From Legionella busanensis (GTDB lineage Bacteria > Pseudomonadota > Gammaproteobacteria > Legionellales > Legionellaceae): 64,000 nucleotides of DNA. The position numbers were made by a program, and so were the translations under genes. How positions within the stretch are numbered: the first letter of the stretch is position 1; every line of letters begins with the position of its first letter. The stretch spans positions 589,001 through 653,000 of the forward strand of contig NZ_UGOD01000001.1 in the NCBI RefSeq assembly GCF_900461525.1. The letters are read 5' to 3'. The notes under the pieces are model-generated. The model was given only the letters and a program-made list of their open reading frames with translations, was not told where the DNA came from and made no database searches. Positions 33,312-42,844 of this stretch are shown here, one piece after another.

Positions 33312-35045
33312 TTATTTTTTATCAGTTGCCGTTCGATGCCGTTGTTGTAACAACTTTTGCAAGAGTAATCGTTCTGTTTCAGTTAAGCCTTGTTTTCTAG
33401 ATTTTTCAATATATTCATTAATTTTATGCTCTAAATTTTGTTTTTGCATAAAGTTAAGTATATCAATAAATTCAGTAGTAAGGGCATTTTCTGCTATTTC
33501 AAGCTCCCAACTTGCTAATTTATTAAAGGAATCAAAAACAGCGGTATTACGCCACTGTTCAATTAGTGTAGCAGTATTTGTATTAGGATTGGCAGCAATT
33601 TGTTTTATTAATTGTTGTAGTAAATGCTGTTCACCTGTGTCTAGGGCTGCTAAATCAATGTAATCTTTACACAAAGAATAAATTTCTGGATGCTGTAATA
33701 GTAGAGCAATCGCTAAACGTAATGGTGAGCGATGAATGGTTGTTTGAATCTTAGGTGAAGGTATTGATTCAGCTGTTAATATCTGGCTTAAGCGATGATT
33801 TTCTATTCGGGTACGCAAGGCCAGTTCATCTAATAATAATTGCTTATAAGTGCTTTCTGGCATAATTGATAGAAAGGGCTTTGCTTCACTAATTAATTGG
33901 CTTCTGCCAGCGACACTTTGCATATCAATAGTTTGAGCTAAGGTATCGAAAAAATACTGGCTTAGAGGAATAGCATGGCTTAAGCGCTCTAAGAATTTTT
34001 CTTTACCCTCACTGCGCACTAAGCTATCTGGATCATGGCCCTCCGGTAGAAAAACGAAGCGCGCATCAAGATTATTATCTAGAAAAGGTAAACTATTTTC
34101 TAAAGCGCGCCAGGCAGCTTGTCTACCCGCTTCATCACCATCAAAACAAAATATCACCTGTTTGGTGTGCTTACTTAATAATTGAATGTGATAGCTGCTT
34201 GCGGCTGTTCCAAGCGCTGCAACAGCATTGGAAATACCAAATTGAGCAAGGGCAATTACATCTAAATAACCTTCAACAATTAAAATAGTACTGATCGGTA
34301 CTTTTTGCTGTAAAACTTGGTGCAAGCCATATAATTCACGGTTTTTTTGAAAAATAATAGTTTCAGGTGAATTTAAATATTTAGGTTTTTGTTCTTTATC
34401 AATTGCTCTGCCACCAAAACCAATGATGCGTCCGTTTCTATCGTGAATAGGAAACATAATCCGATGGCGGTAACGATCATAGGTTTTGCTATCTTCTTTT
34501 TTGACCAGCATGCCTGTTGTAATCAAGTCAGCTTTATAATCTTTAAATTCTTGTTCTAGTGTATGCCAGCCAGAAGGGGCATAACCGAGTTGAAATTGTT
34601 TGGCTATCTCACCTGTTAAACCGCGGTTGCGTAAATAATCAATGACTTCATTAGGCGCATTTTTTAAGGATTTTTGATAATATTGGGTAACTTTAGTTAA
34701 AAGTTGATACAAACTTAAAGATTGCTGAATTTTTTCCTGGTTTTGCTCACGAGGTACTTGCATACCTAATCGTGCCGCTAACGTTTCAACAGCGTCGATA
34801 AATCCTTGATTTAAATAACCCATCACAAAACTAATTGCATTACCACTCGCCCCGCAACCAAAGCAATGATAAAACTGTTTTTTAGCAACAACATTAAATG
34901 AAGGTGTTTTTTCGTTATGAAATGGGCAGCAAGCGGTGTAGCTATTACCTCTCTTTTTTAGAGGCACATAGCTATCAATTAATTCTACTAAATCAGTACG
35001 ATGAAGTAATTCATCAAGAAAAGGTCTCGGTATTAAGCCGGACAT
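33312..35045 (-). CDS. dnaG: DNA primase DnaG
   Basis: Synthesises RNA primers at the replication fork. The CHC2 zinc finger is CCPFHNEKTPSF with FYHCFGCGASG (residues ~40-65). The Toprim core has ILIVEGYLDVIALAQ near 262 and VIFCFDGDEAGRQAAW near 308. The C-terminal DnaB-binding helical domain fills the last ~130 residues. The length of 577 aa is standard. It is 7 bp downstream of yqeY and 88 bp upstream of rpoD within the macromolecular synthesis operon. Confidence 0.98.
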   Translation of the reverse strand: MSGLIPRPFLDELLHRTDLVELIDSYVPLKKRGNSYTACCPFHNEKTPSFNVVAKKQFYHCFGCGASGNAISFVMGYLNQGFIDAVETLAARLGMQVPREQNQEKIQQSLSLYQLLTKVTQYYQKSLKNAPNEVIDYLRNRGLTGEIAKQFQLGYAPSGWHTLEQEFKDYKADLITTGMLVKKEDSKTYDRYRHRIMFPIHDRNGRIIGFGGRAIDKEQKPKYLNSPETIIFQKNRELYGLHQVLQQKVPISTILIVEGYLDVIALAQFGISNAVAALGTAASSYHIQLLSKHTKQVIFCFDGDEAGRQAAWRALENSLPFLDNNLDARFVFLPEGHDPDSLVRSEGKEKFLERLSHAIPLSQYFFDTLAQTIDMQSVAGRSQLISEAKPFLSIMPESTYKQLLLDELALRTRIENHRLSQILTAESIPSPKIQTTIHRSPLRLAIALLLQHPEIYSLCKDYIDLAALDTGEQHLLQQLIKQIAANPNTNTATLIEQWRNTAVFDSFNKLASWELEIAENALTTEFIDILNFMQKQNLEHKINEYIEKSRKQGLTETERLLLQKLLQQRHRTATDKK

Positions 35046-35052
35046 AAAATAG

Positions 35053-35496
35053 TTAGCTCAACCTAGCCTTTATGAGGGCACTTACTTTACTCATATCAGC
35101 ACGGCCCTGGAGAGAGGGTTTAAGCGAATTCATCACTTTCCCCATATCGCTGATATGTTTTGCATCATTGTTGGCAATGGCCTCATCAATTAATAAATTA
35201 ATTTCTGTTTCCGATAAAGGTTCAGGCAAGTATTTAGAGATAATCTCAAGCTCATATTGTTCTTGAGCTACTAAGTCATCACGACCTGCGTTACTAAATT
35301 GAGAAATTGATTCTTTTCGCTGTTTAGCAAGTCTGTCTAGAATGACAAGCATACGGTCATCGGCAACCGTTATACGCTCATCAACTTCAACTTGTTTAAT
35401 TGCAGCTGTAATTAAGCGTAGCGTACCAACCAATTTTTGATCTTTAGCACGCATTGCTTCTTTGAGGTCATTATTAATGCGCTCTTTAATCGACAT
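35053..35496 (-). CDS. yqeY: GatB/YqeY-domain protein
   Basis: A 147-residue YqeY family protein, related to the tail domain of the GatB amidotransferase subunit. Typical segments are RINNDLKEAMRAKDQKLVGT at the start, LAKQRKESISQFSNAGR in the middle and YLPEPLSETEI near 95. Its cellular role is unsettled; a tRNA-related function is suspected. It sits 2 bp after rpsU and 7 bp before dnaG, the arrangement common in gammaproteobacteria. Confidence 0.95.
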   Translation of the reverse strand: MSIKERINNDLKEAMRAKDQKLVGTLRLITAAIKQVEVDERITVADDRMLVILDRLAKQRKESISQFSNAGRDDLVAQEQYELEIISKYLPEPLSETEINLLIDEAIANNDAKHISDMGKVMNSLKPSLQGRADMSKVSALIKARLS

Positions 35497-35498
35497 AA

Positions 35499-35726
35499 TT
35501 ATTTTCGTCTGCGTTTAGCATTACGTTGGTTAGAGACGTCACGTGCTATTTTCTTTAAGTGTCGTTTAACAGCAGCTGCTTGTTTACGTTTACGCTCAGC
35601 AGTAGGCTTTTCATAAAATTCACGACGACGTAATTCAGTCAAAATTCCTGCTTTTTCGCAAGAACGTTTAAAACGACGCAATGCGTATTCTGGATTTTCA
35701 CCTTCTTTCACACGAACGGTGGGCAT
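35499..35726 (-). CDS. rpsU: 30S ribosomal protein S21
   Basis: A 75-residue S21: [20 protein letters not shown] followed by [20 protein letters not shown] and a basic C-terminus. S21 helps mRNA anchoring on the 30S subunit. First gene of the macromolecular synthesis operon, behind a good sigma-70 promoter at 35767-35795. AGAGGAC lies upstream of the ATG. Confidence 0.98.
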   Translation of the reverse strand: MPTVRVKEGENPEYALRRFKRSCEKAGILTELRRREFYEKPTAERKRKQAAAVKRHLKKIARDVSNQRNAKRRRK

Positions 35727-35766
35727 TAATTAGTCCTCTGGTATAATTAAACACAATAAGCTGGCA

Positions 35767-35795
35767 ATTCTAGTGCCACTTGTTAAACTCGTCAA
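35767..35795 (-). promoter_or_regulatory. Sigma-70 promoter of rpsU-yqeY-dnaG-rpoD
   Basis: On the minus strand TTGACG is followed after exactly 17 bp by TAGAAT, close to the TTGACA/TATAAT consensus, about 40 bp before the rpsU start codon. The most convincing promoter in the window. Confidence 0.75.
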
Positions 35796-35940
35796 GTTAT
35801 TGTTAGATTGCGAGTGCTTTTTGCAACTTTAAGCTTAAATTTTAGCAGTATAAGCAGCGAAAGATTAAAATTATAAGCTTATTAGTAGATAAGACTTGGT
35901 TTATTATAACGTATTTAGTTAGTTATTAGTAGAGGTAGAA

Positions 35941-36957
35941 ATGCGAGTATTGGGAATAGAATCCTCCTGTGATGAAACAGGCATTGCTATTTATGATTCA
36001 GAAAAAGGATTAATCGCCCAAGCCTTATATTCGCAGATTAAGATGCATCAACAATATGGTGGTGTTGTTCCTGAATTGGCATCACGTGACCATATTAAAT
36101 GGCTTATCCCTTTAATTAATCAAACATTAGCAGAAGCAAATTTAAAGAAAAGTGATTTAAATGCAGTTGCCTATACGGCAGGCCCAGGATTAGTAGGAGC
36201 ATTATTAGTTGGCGCCTGCTTTGCTAAAAGCTTAGCATTTAGTCTAGGCATACCCACCATTGCGGTTCATCATTTGGAAGCCCATTTATTAGCGGCTTTA
36301 TTAGAAACAAATGCTTTGCATTTCCCATTTTTAGTTTTACTCGTTTCTGGTGGTCATACCCAATTAATAGAGGCAAAAAGCTTAGGTAATTATCAATTAT
36401 TAGGCGATACGTTAGATGATGCCGTAGGCGAGGCTTTCGATAAAATAGCAAAATTAATGGGTATTCCTTATCCAGGTGGTGCCTTACTTGCAAGTCTTGC
36501 TGATGAATTTGCTCTCAAAAAGTTAACGCCTGGCTTTCCACCCTTTCCACGGCCAATGACAGATAGGCCTGGCCTCGATTTTAGTTTTAGTGGCTTAAAA
36601 ACCCATGCTTTAACTGTTTGGCGAAAAAGCAAACAAGACGATCAGGCCCGAGCCGCAATAGCTTATGCCTTTCAACAAGCTATTGTGGATACTTTAATTA
36701 TTAAATGTAGCCGAGCCGTCAAACAAACAAATTTGCAGCAATTAGTGGTAGCTGGAGGCGTTGGTGCAAATCGTACTTTGCGTACAGCACTAACAACATT
36801 AATGAAAGATAATCAAGGAGAAGTTTTTTTTCCACGCTTCGAGTACTGTACAGACAATGGTGCAATGGTTGCTTTTGCTGGCAGCTTACATTTAGAGCAG
36901 GGTAAACGAGATTTAGATTTAGCAGTTAATGTAAAAGCACGTTGGCCGCTAACTTAG
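35941..36957 (+). CDS. tsaD: tRNA N6-threonylcarbamoyladenosine transferase TsaD
   Basis: Transfers threonylcarbamoyl to A37 of ANN-decoding tRNAs. Family marks: [18 protein letters not shown] at the start, [13 protein letters not shown] near residue 110 (the two metal His), [12 protein letters not shown] near 133, [20 protein letters not shown] near 158 and [13 protein letters not shown] near 270. The length of 338 aa is normal. Divergent from rpsU, as in many gammaproteobacteria. The threonylcarbamoyl-AMP synthase partner gene tsaC is at 52727 in this window. Confidence 0.98.
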   Translation: MRVLGIESSCDETGIAIYDSEKGLIAQALYSQIKMHQQYGGVVPELASRDHIKWLIPLINQTLAEANLKKSDLNAVAYTAGPGLVGALLVGACFAKSLAFSLGIPTIAVHHLEAHLLAALLETNALHFPFLVLLVSGGHTQLIEAKSLGNYQLLGDTLDDAVGEAFDKIAKLMGIPYPGGALLASLADEFALKKLTPGFPPFPRPMTDRPGLDFSFSGLKTHALTVWRKSKQDDQARAAIAYAFQQAIVDTLIIKCSRAVKQTNLQQLVVAGGVGANRTLRTALTTLMKDNQGEVFFPRFEYCTDNGAMVAFAGSLHLEQGKRDLDLAVNVKARWPLT

Positions 36958-36976
36958 AATCTGCCTTCAAATTAGA

Positions 36977-37428
36977 TTGGCATTGTTGCGTGGATAAATT
37001 TTAGAGTTAATTATAACTAAAAGTAATCCTATGTTATTCCCGCACCCGCGTAGGTGGGGATCTATCCTTCAATGAACACTGAAGTTAACTTGTAGATGGA
37101 TTCCCGCCTGCGCGGGAAAGACATTCATTATCTAAGCAACAAAGCTATATTAGGTACTTTGTTATTCCCGCATATTTTGTCATCCCCGCGTAGGCGGGGA
37201 TCTATCCTTCAATGAACACTGAAGTTAACTTGTAGATGGATTCCCGCCTGCGCGGGAAAGACATTCATTATCTAAGCAACAAAGCTATATTAGGTACTTT
37301 GTTATTCCCGCATATTTTGTCATCCCCGCGTAGGCGGGGATCTATCCTTCAATGAACACTGAAGTTAACTTGTAGATGGATTCCCGCCTGCACGGGAAAG
37401 ACATTCATTATCTAAGCAACAATGCCAA
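36977..37428. repeat. Three 140-bp palindromic repeat units flanked by inverted repeats
   Basis: The 511-bp tsaD-plsY gap holds three tandem units with an exact 140-bp period (the same GATCTATCCTTCAATGAAC at about 37059, 37199 and 37339). Each unit has CCCCGCGTAGGCGGGGATC and, about 40 bp later, GGATTCCCGCCTGCGCGGGA, which can pair or fold separately. The first unit lacks about 14 bp and has a few changes. TTGGCATTGTTGC (36977-36989) and its exact complement (37416-37428) flank the whole array. GC-rich hairpins in AT-rich DNA resemble REP/MITE elements. No protein is encoded. Confidence 0.88.
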
Positions 37429-37468
37429 GTAGATTTCATAGACAGACTCTTAAAGGCTTTACAAGCAG

Positions 37469-38347
37469 CTAAGATGGTTCATTATCACTCTTTTTTTTCT
37501 TTTTCTTCGGGGTTCTTACCGTTTCAGGCGTAGCAGGATCAGTGAAGATAGGTTGTTCAGCAGCACTTGGAGGCTCTGATGCTGAATCCTCTTGCTGATC
37601 TGCGGTTGCATAGATTGGCTCTTCTGTAGGCTTATTAGCAGATTCATCTTCTATAATGATATCGGCTGTTTTTTCTTCTTCTTCAAATGCTTGATTAACT
37701 TGCTCGTCAACAACGATATCCTCAGTAACATCACTAAAACGGTGTTTAGAAAAGCTTAATTTAGGCTCGTCTCGATCAATTAACCGATTAATGTTATTAC
37801 GATGTTTATAGATAATAAGAAACGTCATAAAAAATAAAGGAATAAAAACATCCACACTACCAAAGCCTAAAATACTATAAAGAGGCGCAAAAATTAGTGC
37901 AATTATAGAAGCTAGAGAGGCATAACCTGTGAAATTAGCAACAATAAGCCAAATTACTATCGTTGCAATACCGGTCACAAAGCTTAATCCCAATAGACCA
38001 CCTAGTGCGGTAGCTACGCCTTTGCCACCCTGAAATTTAAAAAATACTGGATACATATGTCCTACCACTGCCGCAAGACAAGTAAAGCTGGTAATGATAG
38101 GGCCTAAACCTAGCGATCTAGCTAAAATAACAGGAATAAAACCTTTAAGCATATCCCCAACTAAAACTAAGGCTGCGTATTTCTTACCGGCAAGTCGCAA
38201 AACATTTGTTGCGCCGGGATTTAAAGAACCCTCTAATCGAGGATCAGGCAGAGAAAAAAGTCGACTTACAATAATAGCTGAACAAAAAGAGCCACAGATA
38301 TAACCAAAAATGACAAAAATTATAAAAAGTAAAAAACCTAGCATCAT
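37469..38347 (-). CDS. plsY: Glycerol-3-phosphate acyltransferase PlsY with long C-terminal tail
   Basis: An inner-membrane enzyme that acylates glycerol 3-phosphate using acyl-phosphate. Seen are GSFCSAIIVSRLF near residue 15, GSLNPGATNVLR near 38, GHMYPVFFKFQGGKGVATAL near 98 and several membrane segments. I placed the start at ATG 38347 because GGAGG lies just upstream within the longer frame (open to 38359). Family members are about 200 aa; this one has an extra ~90-residue acidic, Pro/Glu-rich, disordered tail ending in PKKKKKKSDNEPS. Confidence 0.94.
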   Translation of the reverse strand: MMLGFLLFIIFVIFGYICGSFCSAIIVSRLFSLPDPRLEGSLNPGATNVLRLAGKKYAALVLVGDMLKGFIPVILARSLGLGPIITSFTCLAAVVGHMYPVFFKFQGGKGVATALGGLLGLSFVTGIATIVIWLIVANFTGYASLASIIALIFAPLYSILGFGSVDVFIPLFFMTFLIIYKHRNNINRLIDRDEPKLSFSKHRFSDVTEDIVVDEQVNQAFEEEEKTADIIIEDESANKPTEEPIYATADQQEDSASEPPSAAEQPIFTDPATPETVRTPKKKKKKSDNEPS

Positions 38348-38554
38348 GCCTCCAAGCAATGATTAGATTTCTTTGGAAACTCTACTTTTGCAGCGAGTTT
38401 TTAAAGAAGTCTACTTAATTTAATCCGCTTATTCTCACAAGTTTTTGTATAAATCTTACAAGAAAAAATAATTTTTTAAGCTCAAAAAAAGAGAAGGATA
38501 TTATTATCTGTGAAAGTTAATTATTTGTGAAGGGCGATAATTAATTTAGTAAGT

Positions 38555-39694
38555 TTAAGCAGGCAAGAATAGGGCTTGTAAATTATTAGTATAACGTCGA
38601 CCTAGTTCACTTACTTGCCAAAAATCCTTCGATAATTTAATTAAACCTTTACTTTCAGCCTCGTGTAATTTAGCTGCTAAAACGTTAAATGAAAGGCCCG
38701 TTCTTTCAGTAAAAAGGTTATTAGGTATAGGTTGTTGTAAGCGAGTAGTATTTAACATAAATTCAAATAATAAAGTTTCAGCCGATACTTTTTCTTTACC
38801 TACTAAAAATACTTTATCAGGATCTAGATAATCTTTAGGTTGCCGGTATTTTTGTGTACGGTAAATAATAGGCTCTGTATTAAACGTTAATTTACCATGC
38901 GCACCCGCACCTATCCCATAATAATCGCCAAATAACCAATAATTAAGATTATGGCGTGCTGTTTTGTTATGTTTGCTAAAGGCCGAGATTTCGTAACGTG
39001 TTAAGCCTTGTTCGCTGAGTAACTGAAACCCTGCCTGCTCTAATTCTTCAGTCACTTCTTCGTTAGGTAAATTAGGCTGTTTTTTATAGAAAACAGTATT
39101 AGGTTCGATAGTTAATTGATACCAAGAAAGGTGTTCTGGCTGATATTTAAATGCTTGTTCTAAATCATCCATACCTTGTTTTATTGTTTGATTTGGCAAG
39201 CCATACATTAGGTCAATATTAATATTTTCAAAACCAGCCAGTCTTGCCGCTTCAATAGCATGGTGAGCTTGTTTATCATTATGGATTCGCCCAAGGGTAC
39301 GTAAATGATTGGGGTCGAAACTTTGAATGCCAAGTGATAAGCGATTAATACCAAGTTGCCGGTACGCTTGAAAGCGTTTTTGCTCAACTGTTCCTGGATT
39401 AGCTTCTAAGGTAATTTCAATGTCTGGCGCGAATGACAGGTATAATTGCAGTTGTTCAAGTAATTCGTTATAAGCATCTGCTGAAAATAAACTAGGCGTT
39501 CCGCCGCCAATAAAAATAGATACTATTTCTCGCTTGGGGAAATAAGTTAAGTCATTTTTTAAATCAGCAATTAATGCATCGATATAATTTTTTTCAGGTA
39601 AAATTTCCGGGCTTTTATGGGAATTAAAATCACAATAAGGACATTTACGAATACACCAGGGAATATGAATATAGAGCGAAGTAGGTAACATCAT
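38555..39694 (-). CDS. hemW: Radical SAM heme chaperone HemW
   Basis: A 379-residue HemN-like radical SAM protein now known as the heme chaperone HemW. The iron-sulfur motif is WCIRKCPYCDFNSH near residue 13 (Cys-x3-Cys-x2-Cys, lacking the extra Cys typical of HemN). IFIGGGTPSLFS follows near 60, EANPGTVE near 97 and INIDLMYGLPNQT near 160. A HemN C-terminal domain ends the protein. Start ATG 39694 or the adjacent 39691. It stands alone, divergent from nudE. Confidence 0.95.
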   Translation of the reverse strand: MMLPTSLYIHIPWCIRKCPYCDFNSHKSPEILPEKNYIDALIADLKNDLTYFPKREIVSIFIGGGTPSLFSADAYNELLEQLQLYLSFAPDIEITLEANPGTVEQKRFQAYRQLGINRLSLGIQSFDPNHLRTLGRIHNDKQAHHAIEAARLAGFENINIDLMYGLPNQTIKQGMDDLEQAFKYQPEHLSWYQLTIEPNTVFYKKQPNLPNEEVTEELEQAGFQLLSEQGLTRYEISAFSKHNKTARHNLNYWLFGDYYGIGAGAHGKLTFNTEPIIYRTQKYRQPKDYLDPDKVFLVGKEKVSAETLLFEFMLNTTRLQQPIPNNLFTERTGLSFNVLAAKLHEAESKGLIKLSKDFWQVSELGRRYTNNLQALFLPA

Positions 39695-39797
39695 TTACAG
39701 GATACTGGCTTGTTAAACGCTGCAATAGTATCATGAGTTGCATTAGCTGTCCTAATTTGGACTTATAGATTTAAATTAATTTTAAAAAAGAGATAAA

Positions 39798-40367
39798 GTG
39801 ACAGTAGAAAAAAGACAAAAACCTATTTGTAAAAAAAGAACAATAGTAGCTAAAACGAAAGTGTTTACTATTGAGCAACTACAATTACATTTTTCAAATG
39901 GTGAAGAACGTATTTATGAGCGTGTTGGAGGTCAGAATAGTGCAGGAGCAGTTTTAATTGTTGCTATCACAGCTGATGATAATCTTTTATTAGTACGGGA
40001 ATATGGCGCCGGTGTAGATGACTATACACTTGCATTTCCTAAAGGCGTTATTGAGCCAGGTGAAGAGGCGATCGTTGCAGCTAATCGAGAATTACAAGAA
40101 GAAGTTGGTTTTGCAGCAAAAGAACTTTGTTGGCTAAAATCAATGTCGTTATCTCCTGGCTACTTTACCTCCCATACTGAATTGGTGTTAGCGCGTGATC
40201 TTTACTTAAGTTCATTACCGGGTGATGAGCCTGAGCCTATTGAAGTAGTTAAATGGCCATTAGCTGATTATGACAAGCTATTAAATGATCCAACTTTTTC
40301 AGAAGCGCGCAGTATTGCTGCGTTATTTTTAATTAAACAATGGTTAGAAAGGAAAAACAATGACTAA
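39798..40367 (+). CDS. nudE: ADP-compound Nudix hydrolase NudE
   Basis: A 189-residue Nudix hydrolase with the box [20 protein letters not shown] continuing to VGF, residues ~79-101. The N-terminal [20 protein letters not shown] and the [19 protein letters not shown] segment match NudE, which cleaves ADP-ribose, NADH and Ap3A. The start is GTG at 39798 after AAAAGAGAT. It overlaps mdh by 8 bp, so the two are probably co-translated. Confidence 0.92.
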   Translation: MTVEKRQKPICKKRTIVAKTKVFTIEQLQLHFSNGEERIYERVGGQNSAGAVLIVAITADDNLLLVREYGAGVDDYTLAFPKGVIEPGEEAIVAANRELQEEVGFAAKELCWLKSMSLSPGYFTSHTELVLARDLYLSSLPGDEPEPIEVVKWPLADYDKLLNDPTFSEARSIAALFLIKQWLERKNND

Positions 40368-41352
40368 TCGAGTTAAAGTTGCCGTAACCGGCGGAGCTGG
40401 CCAAATTGGCTACGCTTTATTATTTCGTATTGCTTCAGGCCAAATGTTTGGGCCTAATACTGAAGTTGAATTGCAACTACTTGAACTTGAGCAAGCACTG
40501 CCTGCTTTAAATGGAGTGGCAATGGAACTTGATGACTGTGCTTTTCCTTTATTAAAACGTATCGTTTGCACAGCAAATTTAAATGAAGCAATGAATGGTG
40601 TTAATTGGGCTTTATTGGTTGGCTCAGTACCCCGTAAACAGGGTATGGAGCGATCAGATTTACTACAAATAAATGGTGGTATTTTCACAAAACAGGGCCA
40701 AGCGATTAATGATAATGCCGCTGATGATGTACGCGTGTTTGTGGTTGGTAACCCTTGTAATACTAATTGCCTAATTGCCATGCATCATGCAAAAGATATT
40801 CCTAATGATCGTTTTTTTGCTATGACTACCTTAGATGAATTAAGGGCAAAAACACAATTAGCGAAACGTGCTAATGTTGATGTTACCGCAGTTACTAATA
40901 TGACTATTTGGGGTAATCATTCATCAACCCAATATCCGGATTTTTATAATGCTAAAATTAATGGCCAGTCAGCTGCTACTGTCATTAATGACGAAGCCTG
41001 GTTAAAAGAAACATTTGTTTCAACAGTGCAACAGCGGGGCGCTGCTATCCTCAAAGCGCGAGGCCTTTCTTCAGCTGCTTCTGCTGCAAATGCTGTTATT
41101 CAAGGAGTAAGTAATTTAATTAATGATACCAATTCAAATGATTCATACTCGATGTGTCGCAGCTCGCAAGGTGAATATGGCGTAGATAAAGATTTAATTT
41201 TCTCTTTTCCATGCCGCACAGAACAAGGAAAATCAATTGTAGTTGAAGGGCTTGAACATAATGATTATGGCCGTAGTAAATTTGATGCTACGCTAAATGA
41301 ACTACGTGAAGAAAGAGAAATGGTAAAATCACTAGGTTTATTGGATGATTAA
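40360..41352 (+). CDS. mdh: Malate dehydrogenase
   Basis: NAD-dependent malate dehydrogenase of the TCA cycle. Nucleotide-binding [20 protein letters not shown] at residues 7-26, substrate loop [16 protein letters not shown] near 90, NPCNTNC near 130 and the catalytic His in [12 protein letters not shown] near 187. The length of 330 aa fits the cytosolic-type (Mdh group with VPRKxGMER). Preceded by AAAGGAAAAAC. A hairpin terminator follows at 41402-41430. Confidence 0.96.
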   Translation: MTNRVKVAVTGGAGQIGYALLFRIASGQMFGPNTEVELQLLELEQALPALNGVAMELDDCAFPLLKRIVCTANLNEAMNGVNWALLVGSVPRKQGMERSDLLQINGGIFTKQGQAINDNAADDVRVFVVGNPCNTNCLIAMHHAKDIPNDRFFAMTTLDELRAKTQLAKRANVDVTAVTNMTIWGNHSSTQYPDFYNAKINGQSAATVINDEAWLKETFVSTVQQRGAAILKARGLSSAASAANAVIQGVSNLINDTNSNDSYSMCRSSQGEYGVDKDLIFSFPCRTEQGKSIVVEGLEHNDYGRSKFDATLNELREEREMVKSLGLLDD

Positions 41353-41401
41353 TATTTCTCCAATTGAAAGTTAATCCAACCCTTTAATGCTTTTAATTTG
41401 C

Positions 41402-41430
41402 TTGCCTAGATTAATTAAAAATCTAGGCAA
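41402..41430 (+). terminator. Hairpin terminator after mdh
   Basis: TTGCCTAGA and TCTAGGCAA form a perfect 9-bp stem, extended by TT/AA pairs, about 50 bp after the mdh stop. The following ATATATTATATTT is only moderately T-rich. Confidence 0.6.
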
Positions 41431-41551
41431 ATATATTATATTTATGAATGTTATAGACAAAGTGTAAGAGTCCCTTTAATCTAGAAAAACTAGCTGGCTC
41501 GCTTAAAGTTAATTAAATGGATCTAATGCCAAGGATAACAGGCTAAATTAT

Positions 41552-42844
41552 ATGTATGTTTCAGTAAAATTAAAATTTTTAATCTGTCTTATTATTGCTC
41601 TTGCCTGGTTAATACTTTGTTTTTGGTTGTCCTTACCCTGGATAGCAGATTTAGCTGTATATATATCAATTATCCCATCTTTAATTATTGTTTTTTCTAT
41701 AGCTCTTATTCCTGGTTTCATGTTTATGTTTTTGCTTACAAGTTATCTTTTGGATCAACGTGAAAGTAAAAAAATTAATAATTATTATCCGCCCCTCACA
41801 ATTCTTATTGCCGCTTATAATGAAGAAGAAATAATAAAATCTACTTTGATGGCAATTAAAAACCAAGTTTATCCCAATTATATAGAAACTATTTTAATTG
41901 ACGATGGCTCGGAAGATAGAACAATAAAATATGCAGAGACGGTTGGTTTAGAAAACATACATATAATACAAGCGCAACATAATGGGAAGGCTGCTGCTTT
42001 AAATGTAGGTTTAACCAAAGCTAAGTTTGATTGGATAATTACTTTAGATGCAGATACTTATTTATTACCTAATGCAATTAAAGAACTTGTGAATAAATTA
42101 TTTAGTGGTCCTGAGGGAACTATCGCTTGTGCTGGCTCAGTCTATGTAAAAAATTCTCGCCAAACATTAATGACTAGAATCCAAGAATGGGATTATTTTC
42201 ATGCAATCGCTGTGATTAAACGATCACAAAGTCTTTTGCAAGGCACGTTAGTAGCTCAAGGTGCATTTTCTATTTATAAAAAAACTGCTCTAGAAGAAAT
42301 AGGTGGCTGGCCATTATTAGTTGGTGAAGATATTGTACTCACTTGGGCATTACTCAATAAGGGGTATCGTATTGACTTTGCTGAGAAAGCTATTTGTTTT
42401 ACGAGCGTTCCCACTACCTATCGTCAGTTCTTTTATCAGCGAAGTCGATGGGCTCGAGGCTTAATAGAAGCATTTTATCATCATATTAGAACATTAATAA
42501 GACCCCGTTTAGCTACTTTCTATGTTTATTGGAACTTAGGCTTTATTCTCTTTGATACAATATTCTTTTTCGTTTTTATTCCGGGTTTAATAGCTGCATT
42601 ATTTGGTTATTACTTTATTGCAGGCCCGATGACATTAGCTCTTATCCCTCTAGCTCTTCTGAACAATCTTATTTTTTTCATAGGTCAAAAAGATTTGTTT
42701 AAATTAAGTGGATTACGAGTAAGAAAAAATATAATGGGTTTTATTCTATATCTTTTGTTTTACCAATTTTTAATGAACCCTGCGGTTATTCACGGTTATT
42801 TTTCAGAATTAATAAGAATTAAAAAAACCTGGGGAACAAAATGA
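41552..42844 (+). CDS. Membrane family-2 glycosyltransferase (PgaC/BcsA-like polysaccharide synthase)
   Basis: A 430-residue processive GT2 enzyme. Two N-terminal membrane segments (about 5-28 and 34-68) precede the catalytic domain: ILIAAYNEEEII near 85, LIDDGSEDR near 117, TLDADTYL near 166 (D-x-D), VGEDIVLTW near 260 and FFYQRSRWARGL near 300 (QxxRW). Three or so C-terminal membrane segments follow. This layout is that of PgaC-like synthases that polymerise and export a beta-linked polysaccharide. It overlaps the next gene by 4 bp (ATGA), so the two work together. The sugar is unknown; no PgaB or PgaD homologue is adjacent. Confidence 0.86.
   Translation: MYVSVKLKFLICLIIALAWLILCFWLSLPWIADLAVYISIIPSLIIVFSIALIPGFMFMFLLTSYLLDQRESKKINNYYPPLTILIAAYNEEEIIKSTLMAIKNQVYPNYIETILIDDGSEDRTIKYAETVGLENIHIIQAQHNGKAAALNVGLTKAKFDWIITLDADTYLLPNAIKELVNKLFSGPEGTIACAGSVYVKNSRQTLMTRIQEWDYFHAIAVIKRSQSLLQGTLVAQGAFSIYKKTALEEIGGWPLLVGEDIVLTWALLNKGYRIDFAEKAICFTSVPTTYRQFFYQRSRWARGLIEAFYHHIRTLIRPRLATFYVYWNLGFILFDTIFFFVFIPGLIAALFGYYFIAGPMTLALIPLALLNNLIFFIGQKDLFKLSGLRVRKNIMGFILYLLFYQFLMNPAVIHGYFSELIRIKKTWGTK

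Noticed and set aside
36977-37428. Possible CRISPR array
   Set aside because: The repeated unit is 140 bp with identical interior sequence, not short repeats with unique spacers, and no cas gene is nearby.
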